From an uncultured Desulfotomaculum sp. (GTDB lineage: Bacteria; Bacillota; Desulfotomaculia; Desulfotomaculales; Desulfotomaculaceae): DNA of 39,252 nt. A program made the translations under genes and the position numbers. The stretch is from positions 1 to 39,252 of the forward strand of contig CAMKDG010000019.1 in assembly GCA_946411205.1 (NCBI GenBank), read 5' to 3'. The first letter of the stretch is position 1, and each line of letters starts with the position of its first letter. Positions 1 to 9,635 of this stretch are shown one piece after another. The notes below the pieces were generated by a model. The model was given only the letters and a program-made list of their open reading frames with translations. It was not told the origin of the DNA and ran no database searches.

Positions 1-514
1 CTCCGATTGCTCCGGTAGAACCTGTGGGTCCAGTGGGTCCGACAGGGCCGGTAGGACCGTTTGGTATCATAGCTCCAGTAGAACCTGTGGGTCCAGTAGG
101 ACCGATAGCCCCGGTAGGTCCGGTAGCTCCCATTGCTCCAGTTGAACCCGTGGGTCCAGTAGGTCCGGTGGCACCGGTAGGACCGGTAGCTCCCATTGCT
201 CCAGTAGAACCTGTGGGTCCAGTAGGCCCGGTAGGACCGGTAGCACCTCTTGGACCAGTGGGTCCGGTGGGACCGGTAGCACCTCTTGGGCCGGTAGGCC
301 CAACTAGACAGTCACAGCAATCATCACAAGTACAGCAATCATCGCAGGTACAGCAATCATCACAGTTACAACAGTCATTGCAGCCAGTGCAGTCGTCAAA
401 ATCATTGCAGCCATCGTAGTCATGACAATGATCGCAATTATCCCATCCATAGTAATCATTACTACATTCTTTAATACATTTATTCTTTTTATCAAACCAA
501 CTATTATTAGACAA
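1..514 (-). CDS. Collagen-like spore-surface protein, Cys-rich N-terminus (partial, C-terminus off the left edge)
   Basis: Read on the minus strand, the left edge encodes clean Gly-X-Y repeats ([22 protein letters not shown]) with no stop to base 1, so the C-terminus is outside the window. The N-terminal ~70 residues are very Cys/Asp-rich, with tandem CDDCCT units just before the collagen region begins. One triplet is broken (GAM-IPN-GPT). Start: no ATG fits; a TTG at 514-512 lies 12 bases after GGGGAGG (527-533), so the start is tentative. Collagen-like GPT proteins of spore formers (BclA type) form exosporium filaments; the Cys-rich head could cross-link or anchor it. That role is inferred from family and from the SigK-like promoter upstream. 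The Pro/Val-rich frame on the other strand is a shadow of these repeats. Confidence 0.8.
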   Translation of the reverse strand, partial: MSNNSWFDKKNKCIKECSNDYYGWDNCDHCHDYDGCNDFDDCTGCNDCCNCDDCCTCDDCCTCDDCCDCLVGPTGPRGATGPTGPTGPRGATGPTGPTGPTGSTGAMGATGPTGATGPTGPTGSTGAMGATGPTGAIGPTGPTGSTGAMIPNGPTGPVGPTGPTGSTGAIG

Positions 515-556
515 AGTTAATCGTAACCTCCCCACTTAATTAATGGTATTTTTTCC

Positions 557-583
557 ATATTACGGGGGAGTGGCACAATAGGT
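557..583 (-). promoter_or_regulatory. SigK-like promoter of the collagen-like gene
   Basis: On the minus strand an AC (583-582) inside GTAACC is followed after 17 bases by CGTAATAT (564-557), one mismatch from the SigK -10 form CATANNNT. The same AC + spacer + CATANNNT arrangement, with 16-base spacing, stands before the two YjcZ-like genes in this window. Late mother-cell expression is inferred. Confidence 0.45.
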
Positions 584-1115
584 TACACTCTTACAAAAAA
601 TTTTTAGCATAGCTAATCTTGATTTTAGGGAAAAATATCACCCCCCATAGGGGGCGACTGAAAATCCAGCTAAATAAAAGGGCTGTTGTTTTTTACTATT
701 TCCTCATCATGGCTAACAATCTTTTTTCCAGTTCAAGGGTTAAATCAAACCGGTAGGATTATAACCGAGGCTGTCATGGATTTCGCCGAGTTCGACGCCT
801 TTCTGCTTCAAAGAGCATACTTTCCTTTTGAAATTTTTGAATTACTCTGTATAAAATCTACATGAATCAACGATTTGACTCACCTTGCAGTTTTCGTTGG
901 TCATGTGGGCTAACTTATATTCTCCTGGGCCAAAACCAATTGTGGGTATCCTCCTTACAGGTGTTACTGCATTGGTACTACCCTTTCCGAATAAGCTAGT
1001 TAACCGATAAATATATTATGTAAACACAAAGTTATTCTCTACCATAGAGAGTAATAAGCATATTGAACTCAAGTCAGCCACCATTAGTTTTTTAAAACCA
1101 ATTAATTAGTTTTCC
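584..1115. other. Gene-poor spacer with remnants
   Basis: No intact gene is visible. It holds a short C5/G5 hairpin (642-654) without a T-tract and the M20-peptidase fragment (842-1010, listed separately). A further minus-strand reading ends at a stop at 742-740 with the peptide ending GEIHDSLGYNPTGLI. This last peptide looks protein-like but I do not recognise it; it may be another gene remnant. The rest is AT-rich and unassigned. Confidence 0.5.
842..1010 (-). pseudogene. C-terminal fragment of an M20-family metallopeptidase (YgeY/ArgE-like)
   Basis: The minus strand reads ...GKGSTNAVTPVRR-IPTIGFGPGEYKLAH-MTNENCKVSQIVDSCRFYTE and then a stop at 844-842. The core IPTIGFGPG...AH and the closing helix are typical of the C-terminal end of M20 hydrolases of the YgeY / acetylornithine deacetylase group. 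No start codon with a ribosome site and no catalytic N-terminal half lies upstream (the bases to ~1080 are AT-rich and stop-filled), so this is a decayed remnant. The call rests on remembered family motifs and needs a protein search. Confidence 0.55.
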
Positions 1116-1158
1116 TTGACAATCCAAATAGGGTAAATCATACTAAAGTTATTAGTAT
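1116..1158 (+). promoter_or_regulatory. SigA promoter and PadR operator of the padR-radical SAM operon
   Basis: TTGACA (1116-1121), a 17-base spacer and CATACT (1139-1144) form a good vegetative promoter. A perfect inverted repeat ATACTAA-agtta-TTAGTAT (1140-1158) covers the -10 box and the probable start point. PadR-family dimers bind short palindromes of this kind, and its position over the promoter suggests that the PadR protein encoded just downstream represses itself. Confidence 0.65.
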
Positions 1159-1188
1159 CAGACTATATCTATTATAGGAGAATGTCTT

Positions 1189-1602
1189 ATGTTAGATTTT
1201 GACAAATGCCCTTGCTCAGGAAGTAATCTTGACAGATTAATTCAGCCAATGATTTTGATGAATCTGGTTCAAGAAGACCTCTATGGCTATAAAATTGTTC
1301 AGCGAATTGCAGATTCACCCATGTTTAAAGGGAATAAACCAGATGGAACCGGTGTTTATCGCTCCCTTAAAGCAATGGAACAACGGGGATTAGTTGTGTC
1401 TTCTTGGTCTTTGGCTGACACAGGACCAGCAAAACGATTTTATCATCTTACCAATGTAGGAGAAGAATGCCTCTCACGTTGGTTGAGTACCTTGGAAGAA
1501 TATCGCAATGCCATTGGAATGTTATTGGAAGATGTACATAAGGCATGCGTTCATAGCAATCGTGGTAAGGGGGTTGAAAAATCTAGGGAATTTATAGGGT
1601 AA
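1189..1602 (+). CDS. PadR-family transcriptional regulator with N-terminal CPCSG motif
   Basis: A 137-residue winged-helix regulator. The PadR core is clear: helices around LYGYKIVQRIAD, then GVYRSLKAMEQRGLV and the wing GPAKRFYHLTNVGEE, followed by a C-terminal dimerisation helix. Before the core it has DKCPCSGSNLDRL; this Cys-x-Cys head is not part of the usual PadR fold and could bind a metal or sense redox state (inference). The start ATG follows TAGGAG by about 9 bases. It is the first gene of a two-gene operon, 19 bases before the radical SAM gene, and probably controls that operon through the palindrome over the promoter. The ligand is unknown. Confidence 0.85.
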   Translation: MLDFDKCPCSGSNLDRLIQPMILMNLVQEDLYGYKIVQRIADSPMFKGNKPDGTGVYRSLKAMEQRGLVVSSWSLADTGPAKRFYHLTNVGEECLSRWLSTLEEYRNAIGMLLEDVHKACVHSNRGKGVEKSREFIG

Positions 1603-1621
1603 TCTGCTAAGGAGGAATATT

Positions 1622-2587
1622 ATGTCTATTTCTGATTTATTGGCATCAATAAAAAATGGTGACATCGTCAACAAAGATGATGCCATCAGTCTATTAAATA
1701 TTGATTGCCGGCATGATGATTTTTACAAATTATTGTCCACCGCAAATTACATATCTCGTACTGAGTACAATAATCAGGGTTTAATTTTTGCTCAAATAGG
1801 TATCAATGCAGAACCTTGCTCCATTAATTGCAATTTTTGTTCAATGGGACAAGGTCATTACGCCTTACCGGTTACAGGAAGGAAAAAGATCGATGAAATA
1901 CTATCAGAACTAGAGTTATTGATTGCCAATAACATTCATGATTTTTTCTTAATGACCACAGCAGATTATCCAGTTAATGACTTTATGGATATTGCTAAAA
2001 CTGTAAGAAAGAATTTGCCTGACCATATTAGATTTGTTGCTAATATAGGCGATTTTAATGATGAAACAGCTAAGAAGCTCAAGGAAATTGGATTTACTGG
2101 TGCTTATCATATTCATCGATTAAGAGAGGGTATTGATACTACGATAAAGCCTGAAATTAGAATAAATACCCTTAATGCTATTCGTAATGCCGGTTTGGAA
2201 TTATACTATTGTGTTGAACCCATTGGTCCTGAGCATTCCTATGAGGAATTAGTAACAGAAATGATTAGAGCAAGGGATTATCAGGTTAAGGTTATGGCAG
2301 TCATGCGACGGATCCCTGTAAAAGGAACACCCTTATATGACAAAGGGCAAATTACTGCCATAGAATTAAGCAAAATTGCTGCGGTAGCGAGACTGGTTAC
2401 CCGTCCTAAGAGAGCTATGAATGCCCATGAGGTCACTCAAATGACCCTATTAGCTGGTGTTAATCAGCTTTATGCTGAATACGGGGCTAATCCAAGGGAT
2501 ACAGCGTCCCAAACTGAAAAAAATCGGGGCTTTTCTGTACAGCAAGCCCGGAACATGTTGTGGGAAGCTGGTTATATAACTATTTAA
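1622..2587 (+). CDS. Radical SAM enzyme, BioB/HydE/HmdB-like, function unknown
   Basis: A 321-residue protein with the radical SAM cluster motif CSINCNFC (Cys66, Cys70, Cys73; CX3CX2C), which binds a 4Fe-4S cluster and cleaves S-adenosylmethionine. The remaining length fits a TIM-barrel like biotin synthase and its relatives. The C-terminal stretch (AHEVTQMTLLAGVNQLYAEYGANPRDT ... SVQQARNMLWEAGY) resembles the BATS-type tail of BioB, HydE and HmdB. The substrate cannot be told from the sequence, and no biotin, hydrogenase or pyrrolysine genes lie nearby. A strong AAGGAGG precedes the ATG. The pairing with a PadR regulator implies induction by some compound. It is the last gene of the operon and is followed by a strong terminator. 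Confidence 0.8.
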   Translation: MSISDLLASIKNGDIVNKDDAISLLNIDCRHDDFYKLLSTANYISRTEYNNQGLIFAQIGINAEPCSINCNFCSMGQGHYALPVTGRKKIDEILSELELLIANNIHDFFLMTTADYPVNDFMDIAKTVRKNLPDHIRFVANIGDFNDETAKKLKEIGFTGAYHIHRLREGIDTTIKPEIRINTLNAIRNAGLELYYCVEPIGPEHSYEELVTEMIRARDYQVKVMAVMRRIPVKGTPLYDKGQITAIELSKIAAVARLVTRPKRAMNAHEVTQMTLLAGVNQLYAEYGANPRDTASQTEKNRGFSVQQARNMLWEAGYITI

Positions 2588-2653
2588 GTCAGATTGACAC
2601 AAAGACACTAGAAATGGTGCGGGTATAACCAAATCAAATTTTTCCCCCAAAAT

Positions 2654-2700
2654 AAAGCTACTAGAGTCCCTTTTTTATCGGGTTTCTAGTAGCTTTTTGT
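2654..2700 (+). terminator. Terminator of the padR-radical SAM operon
   Basis: A perfect 12-bp stem, AAAGCTACTAGA (2654-2665) with TCTAGTAGCTTT (2685-2696), ends in TTTTTGTT. From here to the SigK-like promoter at 2857 I see no gene or clear structure. Confidence 0.85.
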
Positions 2701-2856
2701 TACGTGTTTAGAAGTATCGTAATTAACGAGGCTTCCTCTGTCTCCTTGACTGATTAGCAGGATTTTAGTGGTCCTTCCTGTTGTAGCTCAGTGCTGCTTT
2801 GCCCATTTTCAGGATTTTGGAGACAGTCAAAAATTTAAAATTACTATTTTAATATT

Positions 2857-2886
2857 GTAACACCTAAACTGGATTTCCATAGGATG
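2857..2886 (+). promoter_or_regulatory. SigK-like promoter, first YjcZ-like gene
   Basis: GTAACACC with AC at 2860-2861, a 16-base spacer, then CATAGGAT (2878-2885). The same layout and near-identical flanks (GTAACACCT, TTCC before CATA, ATGTATTAATCT, AGCAAAGGAGGA) recur before the second gene. This matches the SigK consensus AC-16-CATANNNT. Confidence 0.65.
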
Positions 2887-2917
2887 TATTAATCTAAAAG
2901 CAAAGGAGGATATACTC

Positions 2918-3073
2918 ATGGGATTTGGAATTGGTGGCGGCTGTGGTGGCGGCTGTAATGACGGCTGCGGCGGTGGTTGTGGTGGATTTGATCCTGCATT
3001 TATTATCTTTTTAATCCTTATTCTACTACTCTTAGGTATGCCGAATAACGGATTCTTTAGTGCAAATCAATAA
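2918..3073 (+). CDS. YjcZ-like small sporulation peptide (51 aa)
   Basis: A 51-residue peptide. The head is Gly/Cys-rich with CGGGC and CGGGCGG blocks, followed by FDPAFIIFLILILLLLG, a single predicted membrane helix, and a short polar tail (MPNNGFFSANQ). This layout is that of the YjcZ family of tiny sporulation proteins in Bacilli and Clostridia. AAAGGAGGA lies 7 bases before the ATG. It has its own SigK-like promoter and its own terminator, and a sister gene sits about 185 bases downstream. Late-sporulation expression and a spore-coat or membrane location are inferred; the family's molecular function is not known. Confidence 0.75.
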   Translation: MGFGIGGGCGGGCNDGCGGGCGGFDPAFIIFLILILLLLGMPNNGFFSANQ

Positions 3074-3110
3074 GTAGAATTGGATTGAAAGCTGTCTAAC
3101 AATACTCAAA

Positions 3111-3147
3111 AAATAACTAACCATTTATTTATGGTTAGTTATTTTTC
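3111..3147 (+). terminator. Terminator after the first YjcZ-like gene
   Basis: A perfect 14-bp stem AAATAACTAACCAT / ATGGTTAGTTATTT (3111-3124 and 3131-3144) with a 6-base loop, running into T residues. Confidence 0.8.
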
Positions 3148-3197
3148 ATTCCCAAGCTTAAACCCAACTTAAAAAATATTGAAAAAATTTCGTTACT

Positions 3198-3227
3198 GTA
3201 ACACCTCATCAGCCTTCCCATATAATG
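3198..3227 (+). promoter_or_regulatory. SigK-like promoter, second YjcZ-like gene
   Basis: GTAACACC with AC at 3201-3202, a 16-base spacer and CATATAAT (3219-3226). It is the close twin of the promoter at 2857-2886. Confidence 0.65.
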
Positions 3228-3258
3228 TATTAATCTTATAAGCAAAGGAGGATTATCC

Positions 3259-3384
3259 ATGGGAGACGGAGTTAAAAGCAGTTGTGGCGGAGGCGGCGGC
3301 TGTGGTTGCGGTGGAGGCTTTTATGATCCTACATTTATTATCTTCTTAATTCTTATTTTACTCCTCTTAGGTGGTTGCTGCTAG
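3259..3384 (+). CDS. YjcZ-like small sporulation peptide (41 aa)
   Basis: A 41-residue paralogue of the gene at 2918. The head is Gly/Cys-rich (SSCGGGGGCGCGGG), then FYDPTFIIFLILILLLLG, one membrane helix, and it ends in GGCC instead of a polar tail. The membrane helix is almost identical between the two copies (FIIFLILILLLLG) while head and tail differ, so this looks like a local tandem duplication with divergence. AAAGGAGGA precedes the ATG. It has its own promoter and terminator. Function beyond sporulation is unknown. Confidence 0.75.
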   Translation: MGDGVKSSCGGGGGCGCGGGFYDPTFIIFLILILLLLGGCC

Positions 3385-3415
3385 TCGTAAGTAAACCACG
3401 CCAACCATAAATCCT

Positions 3416-3457
3416 AAAAAAGACTGTCGCAAAACCACTTTTTGCGACAGTCTTTTT
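3416..3457 (+). terminator. Terminator after the second YjcZ-like gene
   Basis: A long stem, AAAAAGACTGTCGCAAAA against TTTTTGCGACAGTCTTTTT with a CCAC loop; nearly symmetric, so it could act in both directions. The bases from 3458 to 3584 hold only imperfect inverted repeats (such as TGCACAA/TTGTGCA at 3538-3560) and may include a weak gltD 3' hairpin. Confidence 0.8.
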
Positions 3458-3584
3458 ACCGTTGGCCATTAGCGATTGGTCTTTAGCTTTTGATTTTATC
3501 TACATTTTGTAAGGGCCGAGCTAAAGGCTAATGGCTATGCACAACATCCGTTCATTGTGCAACAACCCTATTTTTGCTAATGGG

Positions 3585-5042
3585 CTAAGAAAGATTGGTG
3601 GTCCCCATTAAATAACGATCACATTCCCGTGCCGCACCACGTCCCTCGTTGATGGCCCAGATCACCAGGCTTTGCCCCCGACGCATATCTCCAGCGGCAA
3701 AAACACCTGGCAAATTGGTGGTGAATTGGCCGTAGGCAGCCTGAACATTACTGCGTTCATCCCGAGCTACGCCCATTTGGTCAAGTAATTGATCTTCTGG
3801 GCCGGTAAAGCCCATGGCGATCAAAACTAACGTAGCAGGCCAGACTTTCTCAGATCCGGCAACCTCCTTGGGTTCTAAACGGCCCTGAGTATTCTTGACC
3901 CATTCAACCTGAACAGTATGCACTTCTTTAACCTGCCCTTGTGCATCACCAACAATTCTTTTTGTCATGCTGCAATATTGCCGTGGGTCAGTTCCCTGCA
4001 GAGCGATAGCTTCTTGTTGACCATAATCAATTTTGTGTATTCTAGGATATTCTGGCCAAGGGTTATTGGCTCCCCTTTTCAATGGGAGTTGAGGCATGAT
4101 CTCTAATTGGACAACACTCCGGCAACCATGACGTAATGCCGTACCAACACAGTCTGTACCGGTGTCACCACCGCCAATCACGAGTACGTCCTTTCCAGCG
4201 GCAGAAATAAAGCGTCTGTCGGTGTGATTGGAGTTAAGCAGACTCTTGGTATTTACTCCGAGAAATTCCACGGCGTAGTGAATACCCTGAAGTTGGCTCC
4301 CTTCTACTGATAATTGACGTGGTTTGGTGGCACCGCCACACAGAACAACCGCATCAAATTCGCTCAGCAACTGAGCGACAGGATAATCCTTCCCTACTTC
4401 TGTCTTGGTAACAAACTGAACGCCTTCTGCCACCAGCAGATCGACTCGTCTTTGCACGTATTTCTTTTCCAGCTTCATATTAGGTATACCATACAGTAAT
4501 AACCCGCCGACCCGATCAGCCCTTTCAAAAACAGTAACCCAATGTCCGGCCTTATTGAGTTGTGCTGCACAGGCTAGGCCGGCTGGTCCGGAGCCCACCA
4601 CAGCAACCTTTTTGCCGGTGCGTTTGGCCGGAGGCTGAGCTATCACCCAGCCCTCGGCAAAAGCCTTTTCGATAATCGCGCATTCAAGATTTTTAATAGT
4701 AACCGCTGTATCAATCAACCCGGTTGTACAAGCACCTTCGCAGAGGGCTGGACAAACCCGACCAGTAAATTCAGGGAAATTATTAGTTTTGCTTAGTCGG
4801 TTGTAAGCTTCCCTCCATAAGCCCCGATAGACTAGATTGTTCCATTCCGATGGCATGTTATGATTGGGGCAACCGTTATGACAAAAGGGTGTGCCACAGT
4901 CCATGCAGCGTGCTGCCTGCGTTTTTACTTTTGCTTCAGGCAAGATATCATAAAACGCTTGCCAATCCTTGATCCGCTCTAAGGGAATACGCTCTGTGGC
5001 AACTTCCCTGTTGTATTCCATAAATCCGCTAGGTTTACCCAT
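3585..5042 (-). CDS. gltD: Glutamate synthase (NADPH) small subunit
   Basis: A 485-residue flavoprotein that takes electrons from NADPH and passes them through FAD and Fe-S clusters to the large subunit, which converts glutamine plus 2-oxoglutarate into two glutamates. N-terminal Cys motifs [14 protein letters not shown] (Cys46, 49, 54, 58) and CPALCEGAC (about residues 97-105) bind 4Fe-4S clusters. The FAD site is [10 protein letters not shown] (about 151) and the NADPH site GGGDTGTDC (about 290); the C-terminal [15 protein letters not shown] closes the FAD fold. Length is normal for the family. The ATG follows a GGAGG site and lies 11 bases after the gltB stop, so the two are one transcript under the ANTAR-type leader of gltB. 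Confidence 0.96.
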   Translation of the reverse strand: MGKPSGFMEYNREVATERIPLERIKDWQAFYDILPEAKVKTQAARCMDCGTPFCHNGCPNHNMPSEWNNLVYRGLWREAYNRLSKTNNFPEFTGRVCPALCEGACTTGLIDTAVTIKNLECAIIEKAFAEGWVIAQPPAKRTGKKVAVVGSGPAGLACAAQLNKAGHWVTVFERADRVGGLLLYGIPNMKLEKKYVQRRVDLLVAEGVQFVTKTEVGKDYPVAQLLSEFDAVVLCGGATKPRQLSVEGSQLQGIHYAVEFLGVNTKSLLNSNHTDRRFISAAGKDVLVIGGGDTGTDCVGTALRHGCRSVVQLEIMPQLPLKRGANNPWPEYPRIHKIDYGQQEAIALQGTDPRQYCSMTKRIVGDAQGQVKEVHTVQVEWVKNTQGRLEPKEVAGSEKVWPATLVLIAMGFTGPEDQLLDQMGVARDERSNVQAAYGQFTTNLPGVFAAGDMRRGQSLVIWAINEGRGAARECDRYLMGTTNLS

Positions 5043-5053
5043 GATATACCCTC

Positions 5054-8000
5054 CTAACCACTGACCTGAGACATAGCTAATTTATTTTCTGGACTTTCCA
5101 TGATGCGTTTGTAATCCGTAGGAATGACTCTAACCAAATTAGGCAGCAAGCTTTCCCAATTATTTAATACTCTCTTTGCCAGCGTGCTTTGCGTATATTG
5201 TAAATGCCGTTCAATGAGACGTTGCACAGCTTTCATCTCTTCAGGGTTTGCCAATCTTTCTAAAAGAACCATGTCCTTGTTGCAACGGCTGGGAAAAGTT
5301 CCGTCTTCATCCAACACATAGGCGATACCACCGGACATGCCTGCTGCAAAGTTTCGACCAGTGCCACCCAATACGACGACTCGCCCTCCGGTCATATACT
5401 CACAGCCGTGGTCGCCCACTCCTTCGACAACAGCCTGAACGCCACTATTTCTGACGCAGAACCTTTCTCCGGCAATGCCCCGGATGTAGGCTTCGCCACC
5501 AGTGGCTCCATAGAATGCTACGTTACCAATAATAATATTTTCTTCGGCAACAAAGGTAGCGTTAGCCGGGGGTGAAACAATTACCTTGCCGCCGGATAAC
5601 CCTTTCCCAAGATAATCATTGGCATCGCCTACCAGGTTGAGGGTCAGCCCCTTGGGTACAAAGGCGGCAAAACTTTGTCCCGCAGTGCCTTCAAAGGTTA
5701 TTTGAATCGTATCTTCTGGCAACCCTGCGGCTCCGTAACGTCTGGAGACTTCACTACCTAACAGGGTACCAACCACCCGGTTAACATTACGAATGGGTAC
5801 TTTGGCCTCCACCCTTTGGCCTTGCTCCAAGGCAGGTTGGCAGAGCTTGAGCAATAGTTGACTATCCAGGGACTGCTCTAGCTTGTGATCCTGGGACACA
5901 CATTGGTGGCGGCTAACATTCTCTGCGACAACTGGTTGATGGAGCAATACAGACAAATCCAAACCTTTTCTCTTCCAGTGGCCGGCAGCGGTCTCTACTT
6001 CTAGGGCGTTCGTCTGTCCGACCATTTCATGAATGGTTCGGAAGCCTAACTGAGCCATAATTTCTCGCATTTCCTGAGCAATAAAATGCATTAGGTTTAC
6101 TACATACTCTGGTTTCCCCTTGAAATTTTTACGCAGTTCCGGGTTTTGCGTAGCTACACCCACGGGGCAAGTATCCAGGTTGCAGATACGCATCATCACA
6201 CAGCCGAGGGTGACCAGAGGCGCTGTGGCGAAACCGTACTCCTCTGCCCCCAGCAGGGTGGCAATGATTACGTCCCGCCCAGTCATCAACTTACCATCGG
6301 TCTCAACCACAATTCTATCTCGTAAATTGTTCAGCAATAGGGTTTGGTGGGTCTCCGCTAAGCCTAATTCCCAAGGTAAACCGGCATGTTTAATGCTGGT
6401 TTTGGGAGATGCACCAGTGCCGCCATCATAACCGCTAATCAATACCCCATCGGCCCGTCCCTTGGCTACCCCAGCAGCAATGGTACCTACACCTATTTCT
6501 GAAACCAGTTTCACAGTAATTCTGGCTCTGGGGTTGGCATTTTTTAGATCATGAATTAATTCGGCCAGGTCTTCAATGGAATAAATATCGTGATGCGGTG
6601 GAGGTGAGATGAGTCCAACCCCTGCCGTAGTTCCCCGTACTTCGGCAATCCAGGGGTAGACTTTTTTGCCGGGTAGTTGACCCCCTTCACCGGGCTTAGC
6701 ACCTTGGGCCATTTTAATTTGAATTTCATCTGCATTGACTAAATAGAGGCTTGTTACACCAAACCGTCCAGAGGCTACCTGTTTGATGGCACTGCGCCGG
6801 GAGTCACCGTTAGCATCCGGCAAAAAGCGGGACGGATCTTCCCCGCCTTCCCCGGTGTTGCTCTTGCCACCAAGCCGGTTCATGGCAATGGCTAGACATT
6901 CATGGGCCTCTTGACTGATCGAGCCGTAAGACATCGCTCCAGTTTTAAAACGGCGACAGATAGCCTCGATAGACTCTACCTCAGCAAGAGGTACTGGCTT
7001 TCTGTTTGTTTTAAAGGTGAATAAGCCACGTAAGGTACAGCTTTTCCCTGCCTCATTAATAAGTGTGGAATATTTTTTAAAGGTGGCGTAGTCATTGTTC
7101 CAGCAAGCCTGTTGTAAATAATGAATGCTCTGTGGATTATACAGATGTTCTTCGCCGTTATAACGCCATTGGTGAGAAGATCCAGCATCCAGGGTTGTAT
7201 CATGACCCTCTTGCTCTGAATAGGCCTGCTGGTGACGTAAGGCCGTTTCCTGGGCGATAGCGGCCAAATCAAGACCTCCAATCCGGGAGGGGGTCCAGGT
7301 AAAATACTGCTCAATAACAGCTGGATGGATGCCAATGGCCTCGAATATTTGGGCACCACAATAACTTTGGATCGTAGAAATACCCATTTTCGACATGATC
7401 TTAACGACGCCCTTAGTGGCAGCTTTAAGGTAATTCTTCACTGCCTCTCGGTGGCTTACTTCTGTCAGGTAGCCCTGATCAATTAAACTTTGCAGGGTCG
7501 CCAATGCCAGGTAGGGGTTAATGGCACTGGCACCATAGCCCAGTAAAACAGCAAAATGGTGTACTTCTCGAGGCTCACCGGATTCCAGGATTAGGCTTAC
7601 CCGGGTACGGGTTCCCTCTCGGATCAAGTGGTGGTGTAGCCCTGCAACAGCCAATAGGGCAGGTAGGGCAGCGTTGGCCGCGTTCATTCCCCGATCGGAC
7701 AAAATCAATAGATTAGCTCCCTTAGCAATGGCAAGGTCTGCCGCTTGAAAGAGGTCTTGTAAAGCTTTCGCAAACCCTTGGTAGCCTGCCGCTACTGGAT
7801 ACAGTATGGGCAGCGTTACTGCTTGTAACCCTTCACGCTGAACTCCCTTCAATCGGCTAAGTTCTTCGTTGCTGAGAAAGGGGGATTTTAGTTTGATTCT
7901 CCGGCAACTGTCTGGCTGTGGCTCAATCAGATTTTTTTCTGAACCAATGGTTGTGCCGATGGCTGTAATGAGCTCTTCTCTAATGGCATCAATCGGCGGA

Positions 8001-9601
8001 TTGGTAACCTGGGCAAACAGTTGTTTGAAATAGTTATACAATAGTTGCGGTTTTTCAGACAAAACAGCCAGCGAGGCGTCATGACCCATGGCACCCACTG
8101 GGTCGACACCTTGGATAGCCATCGGAGCTAGGATTTTCATTAGATCCTCATGGGTATAGCCAAAGGCCTGTTGTTGTTGCAAAAGCTTTTTGGGTGCCCA
8201 TTCTTCTGCCACTGGGGACTCCGGCAGATCCTCTAACTTCACCAGATAGTCATTAATCCACTGACGGTAGGGTTGTTGCTCGGCGATGCGTTCCTTTAAT
8301 TCTTTATCGGTAACAATACGGCCCTCTGCTGTGTCCACCAGCAACATCCGACCTGGCTGTAAGCGTTTCTTATAAGCAATCGTAGCGGGATCGATATCCA
8401 GTACGCCAACTTCTGAGGCCAGGATAATTAAATCATCTTTCGTCACATAATAACGGGATGGTCGGAGGCCGTTGCGATCCAGAGAGGCGCCAATGATCTT
8501 GCCGTCCGTAAAGGCGATGGCAGCCGGGCCATCCCAAGGCTCCATCAAACAACTATGGTATTCATAAAAAGCTTTCTTAGCATCACTCATACTTTCGTGA
8601 TGCTCCCAAGGCTCGGGAATCATCATCATAACCGCCTGGGGCAGTGACCGACCTGACAGATAAAAAAACTCTAGACAGTTGTCAAACATACCGGAATCAC
8701 TGCCTTGTTGGTCAATCACCGGTAGAATTTTCTCCATATCCTCGCCAAACAATGGTGAGCTACACAGGGACTGACGGGCACGCATCCAGTTGACATTGCC
8801 CCGTAAGGTATTGAATTCACCATTGTGAATGATATAACGGTAGGGGTGAGCTCTTTCCCAACTGGGAAAGGTATTGGTACTAAAACGCGAATGGACGAGA
8901 GCCAAGGCAATTTCCAAAGTAGGGTCTTGTAAATCAAGATAAAATTGAGCTAATTGCTCCGGCGTGAGCATTCCTTTATAGACAATAGTTCTGGCAGATA
9001 AGCTGGCAACGTAAAAGGTTTCGCCAGTTGGCAGCGGTAAACGTTGCATCTCTTGTTCAATCCGTTTTCTAATGATATAGAGTTTCCGTTCAAAATCAAG
9101 GCTCTGCAGTTGGCCCTTGGCACCAATAAAAACTTGGACGATGGAAGGTTGGGCCAGTTTCGCTGTTTCGCCAAGCTGTGAGTCATCCACCGGCACGTCC
9201 CGCCAACCTAGCAAGGTTTGGCCTTCTTCCTCAATGATCTGTGTTAATGTCTGCTGGCACTCTCTACGTTTCGTGGGAGACTGGGGTAAAAATAACATCC
9301 CTACGCCATACTGCTCTGCTGGTGGCAGCATAATATTTAACCGGTCACACTCTTTGGCCAGGAAGCTATGCGGTATCTGCATTAGAATACCCGCACCGTC
9401 GCCGGTATTGGTTTCTGCTCCCTGCCCGCCACGGTGATCCAGATTAACCAAAATAGTGAGAGCTTTGTTTAGAATATCATTGGATTTCTGTCCTTTAATG
9501 TTGGCGACAAAGCCAATACCACAGGCATCATGTTCAAAGCTGGGGTCATATAGTCCTTGCTTTGGGGGTAATCCATAGTTTGTGGGAGACATCATAGTCA
9601 T
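5054..9601 (-). CDS. gltB: Glutamate synthase large subunit
   Basis: A 1515-residue full-length bacterial GOGAT large subunit. Residues 1-26 look like the removable propeptide; Cys27 in HDACGIGF is the amidotransferase nucleophile that releases ammonia from glutamine. The glutaminase domain runs to about 430, a central domain follows, then the FMN synthase domain (from about 830) with the 3Fe-4S motif [12 protein letters not shown] (Cys1134, Cys1140, Cys1145; CX5CX4C), and a C-terminal GXGXG beta-helix (about 1270-1450). The ATG follows a GGAGG about 9 bases upstream. It is the first gene of gltBD. Its leader carries two hexaloop hairpins and an overlapping terminator, so expression should depend on the ANTAR protein encoded at 11433-12017. 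Confidence 0.97.
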   Translation of the reverse strand: MTMMSPTNYGLPPKQGLYDPSFEHDACGIGFVANIKGQKSNDILNKALTILVNLDHRGGQGAETNTGDGAGILMQIPHSFLAKECDRLNIMLPPAEQYGVGMLFLPQSPTKRRECQQTLTQIIEEEGQTLLGWRDVPVDDSQLGETAKLAQPSIVQVFIGAKGQLQSLDFERKLYIIRKRIEQEMQRLPLPTGETFYVASLSARTIVYKGMLTPEQLAQFYLDLQDPTLEIALALVHSRFSTNTFPSWERAHPYRYIIHNGEFNTLRGNVNWMRARQSLCSSPLFGEDMEKILPVIDQQGSDSGMFDNCLEFFYLSGRSLPQAVMMMIPEPWEHHESMSDAKKAFYEYHSCLMEPWDGPAAIAFTDGKIIGASLDRNGLRPSRYYVTKDDLIILASEVGVLDIDPATIAYKKRLQPGRMLLVDTAEGRIVTDKELKERIAEQQPYRQWINDYLVKLEDLPESPVAEEWAPKKLLQQQQAFGYTHEDLMKILAPMAIQGVDPVGAMGHDASLAVLSEKPQLLYNYFKQLFAQVTNPPIDAIREELITAIGTTIGSEKNLIEPQPDSCRRIKLKSPFLSNEELSRLKGVQREGLQAVTLPILYPVAAGYQGFAKALQDLFQAADLAIAKGANLLILSDRGMNAANAALPALLAVAGLHHHLIREGTRTRVSLILESGEPREVHHFAVLLGYGASAINPYLALATLQSLIDQGYLTEVSHREAVKNYLKAATKGVVKIMSKMGISTIQSYCGAQIFEAIGIHPAVIEQYFTWTPSRIGGLDLAAIAQETALRHQQAYSEQEGHDTTLDAGSSHQWRYNGEEHLYNPQSIHYLQQACWNNDYATFKKYSTLINEAGKSCTLRGLFTFKTNRKPVPLAEVESIEAICRRFKTGAMSYGSISQEAHECLAIAMNRLGGKSNTGEGGEDPSRFLPDANGDSRRSAIKQVASGRFGVTSLYLVNADEIQIKMAQGAKPGEGGQLPGKKVYPWIAEVRGTTAGVGLISPPPHHDIYSIEDLAELIHDLKNANPRARITVKLVSEIGVGTIAAGVAKGRADGVLISGYDGGTGASPKTSIKHAGLPWELGLAETHQTLLLNNLRDRIVVETDGKLMTGRDVIIATLLGAEEYGFATAPLVTLGCVMMRICNLDTCPVGVATQNPELRKNFKGKPEYVVNLMHFIAQEMREIMAQLGFRTIHEMVGQTNALEVETAAGHWKRKGLDLSVLLHQPVVAENVSRHQCVSQDHKLEQSLDSQLLLKLCQPALEQGQRVEAKVPIRNVNRVVGTLLGSEVSRRYGAAGLPEDTIQITFEGTAGQSFAAFVPKGLTLNLVGDANDYLGKGLSGGKVIVSPPANATFVAEENIIIGNVAFYGATGGEAYIRGIAGERFCVRNSGVQAVVEGVGDHGCEYMTGGRVVVLGGTGRNFAAGMSGGIAYVLDEDGTFPSRCNKDMVLLERLANPEEMKAVQRLIERHLQYTQSTLAKRVLNNWESLLPNLVRVIPTDYKRIMESPENKLAMSQVSG

Positions 9602-9635
9602 CTTTCATTACCTCCTATTTCTAACAGAAAAGAAA

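Noticed and set aside
30..300. Regular short repeats resembling a CRISPR array
   Set aside because: The repeats are 9-18-base multiples within a coding frame, imperfect, with no unique spacers; they encode collagen triplets.
24..419. Plus-strand Pro/Val/Gly-rich frame of 131 residues
   Set aside because: It is the complement of Gly-X-Y collagen codons. The minus strand gives regular Gly every third residue, a Cys-rich head and a ribosome site.
642..654. C5/G5 hairpin as a terminator of the collagen-like or padR region
   Set aside because: It has no T-run on either side and no gene ends next to it.
6120..6431. Plus-strand frame of 103 residues inside gltB, and similar frames at 9117-9437 and 10554-11047
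   Set aside because: They are antisense shadows of highly conserved gltB and glnA coding sequence, with no family resemblance.
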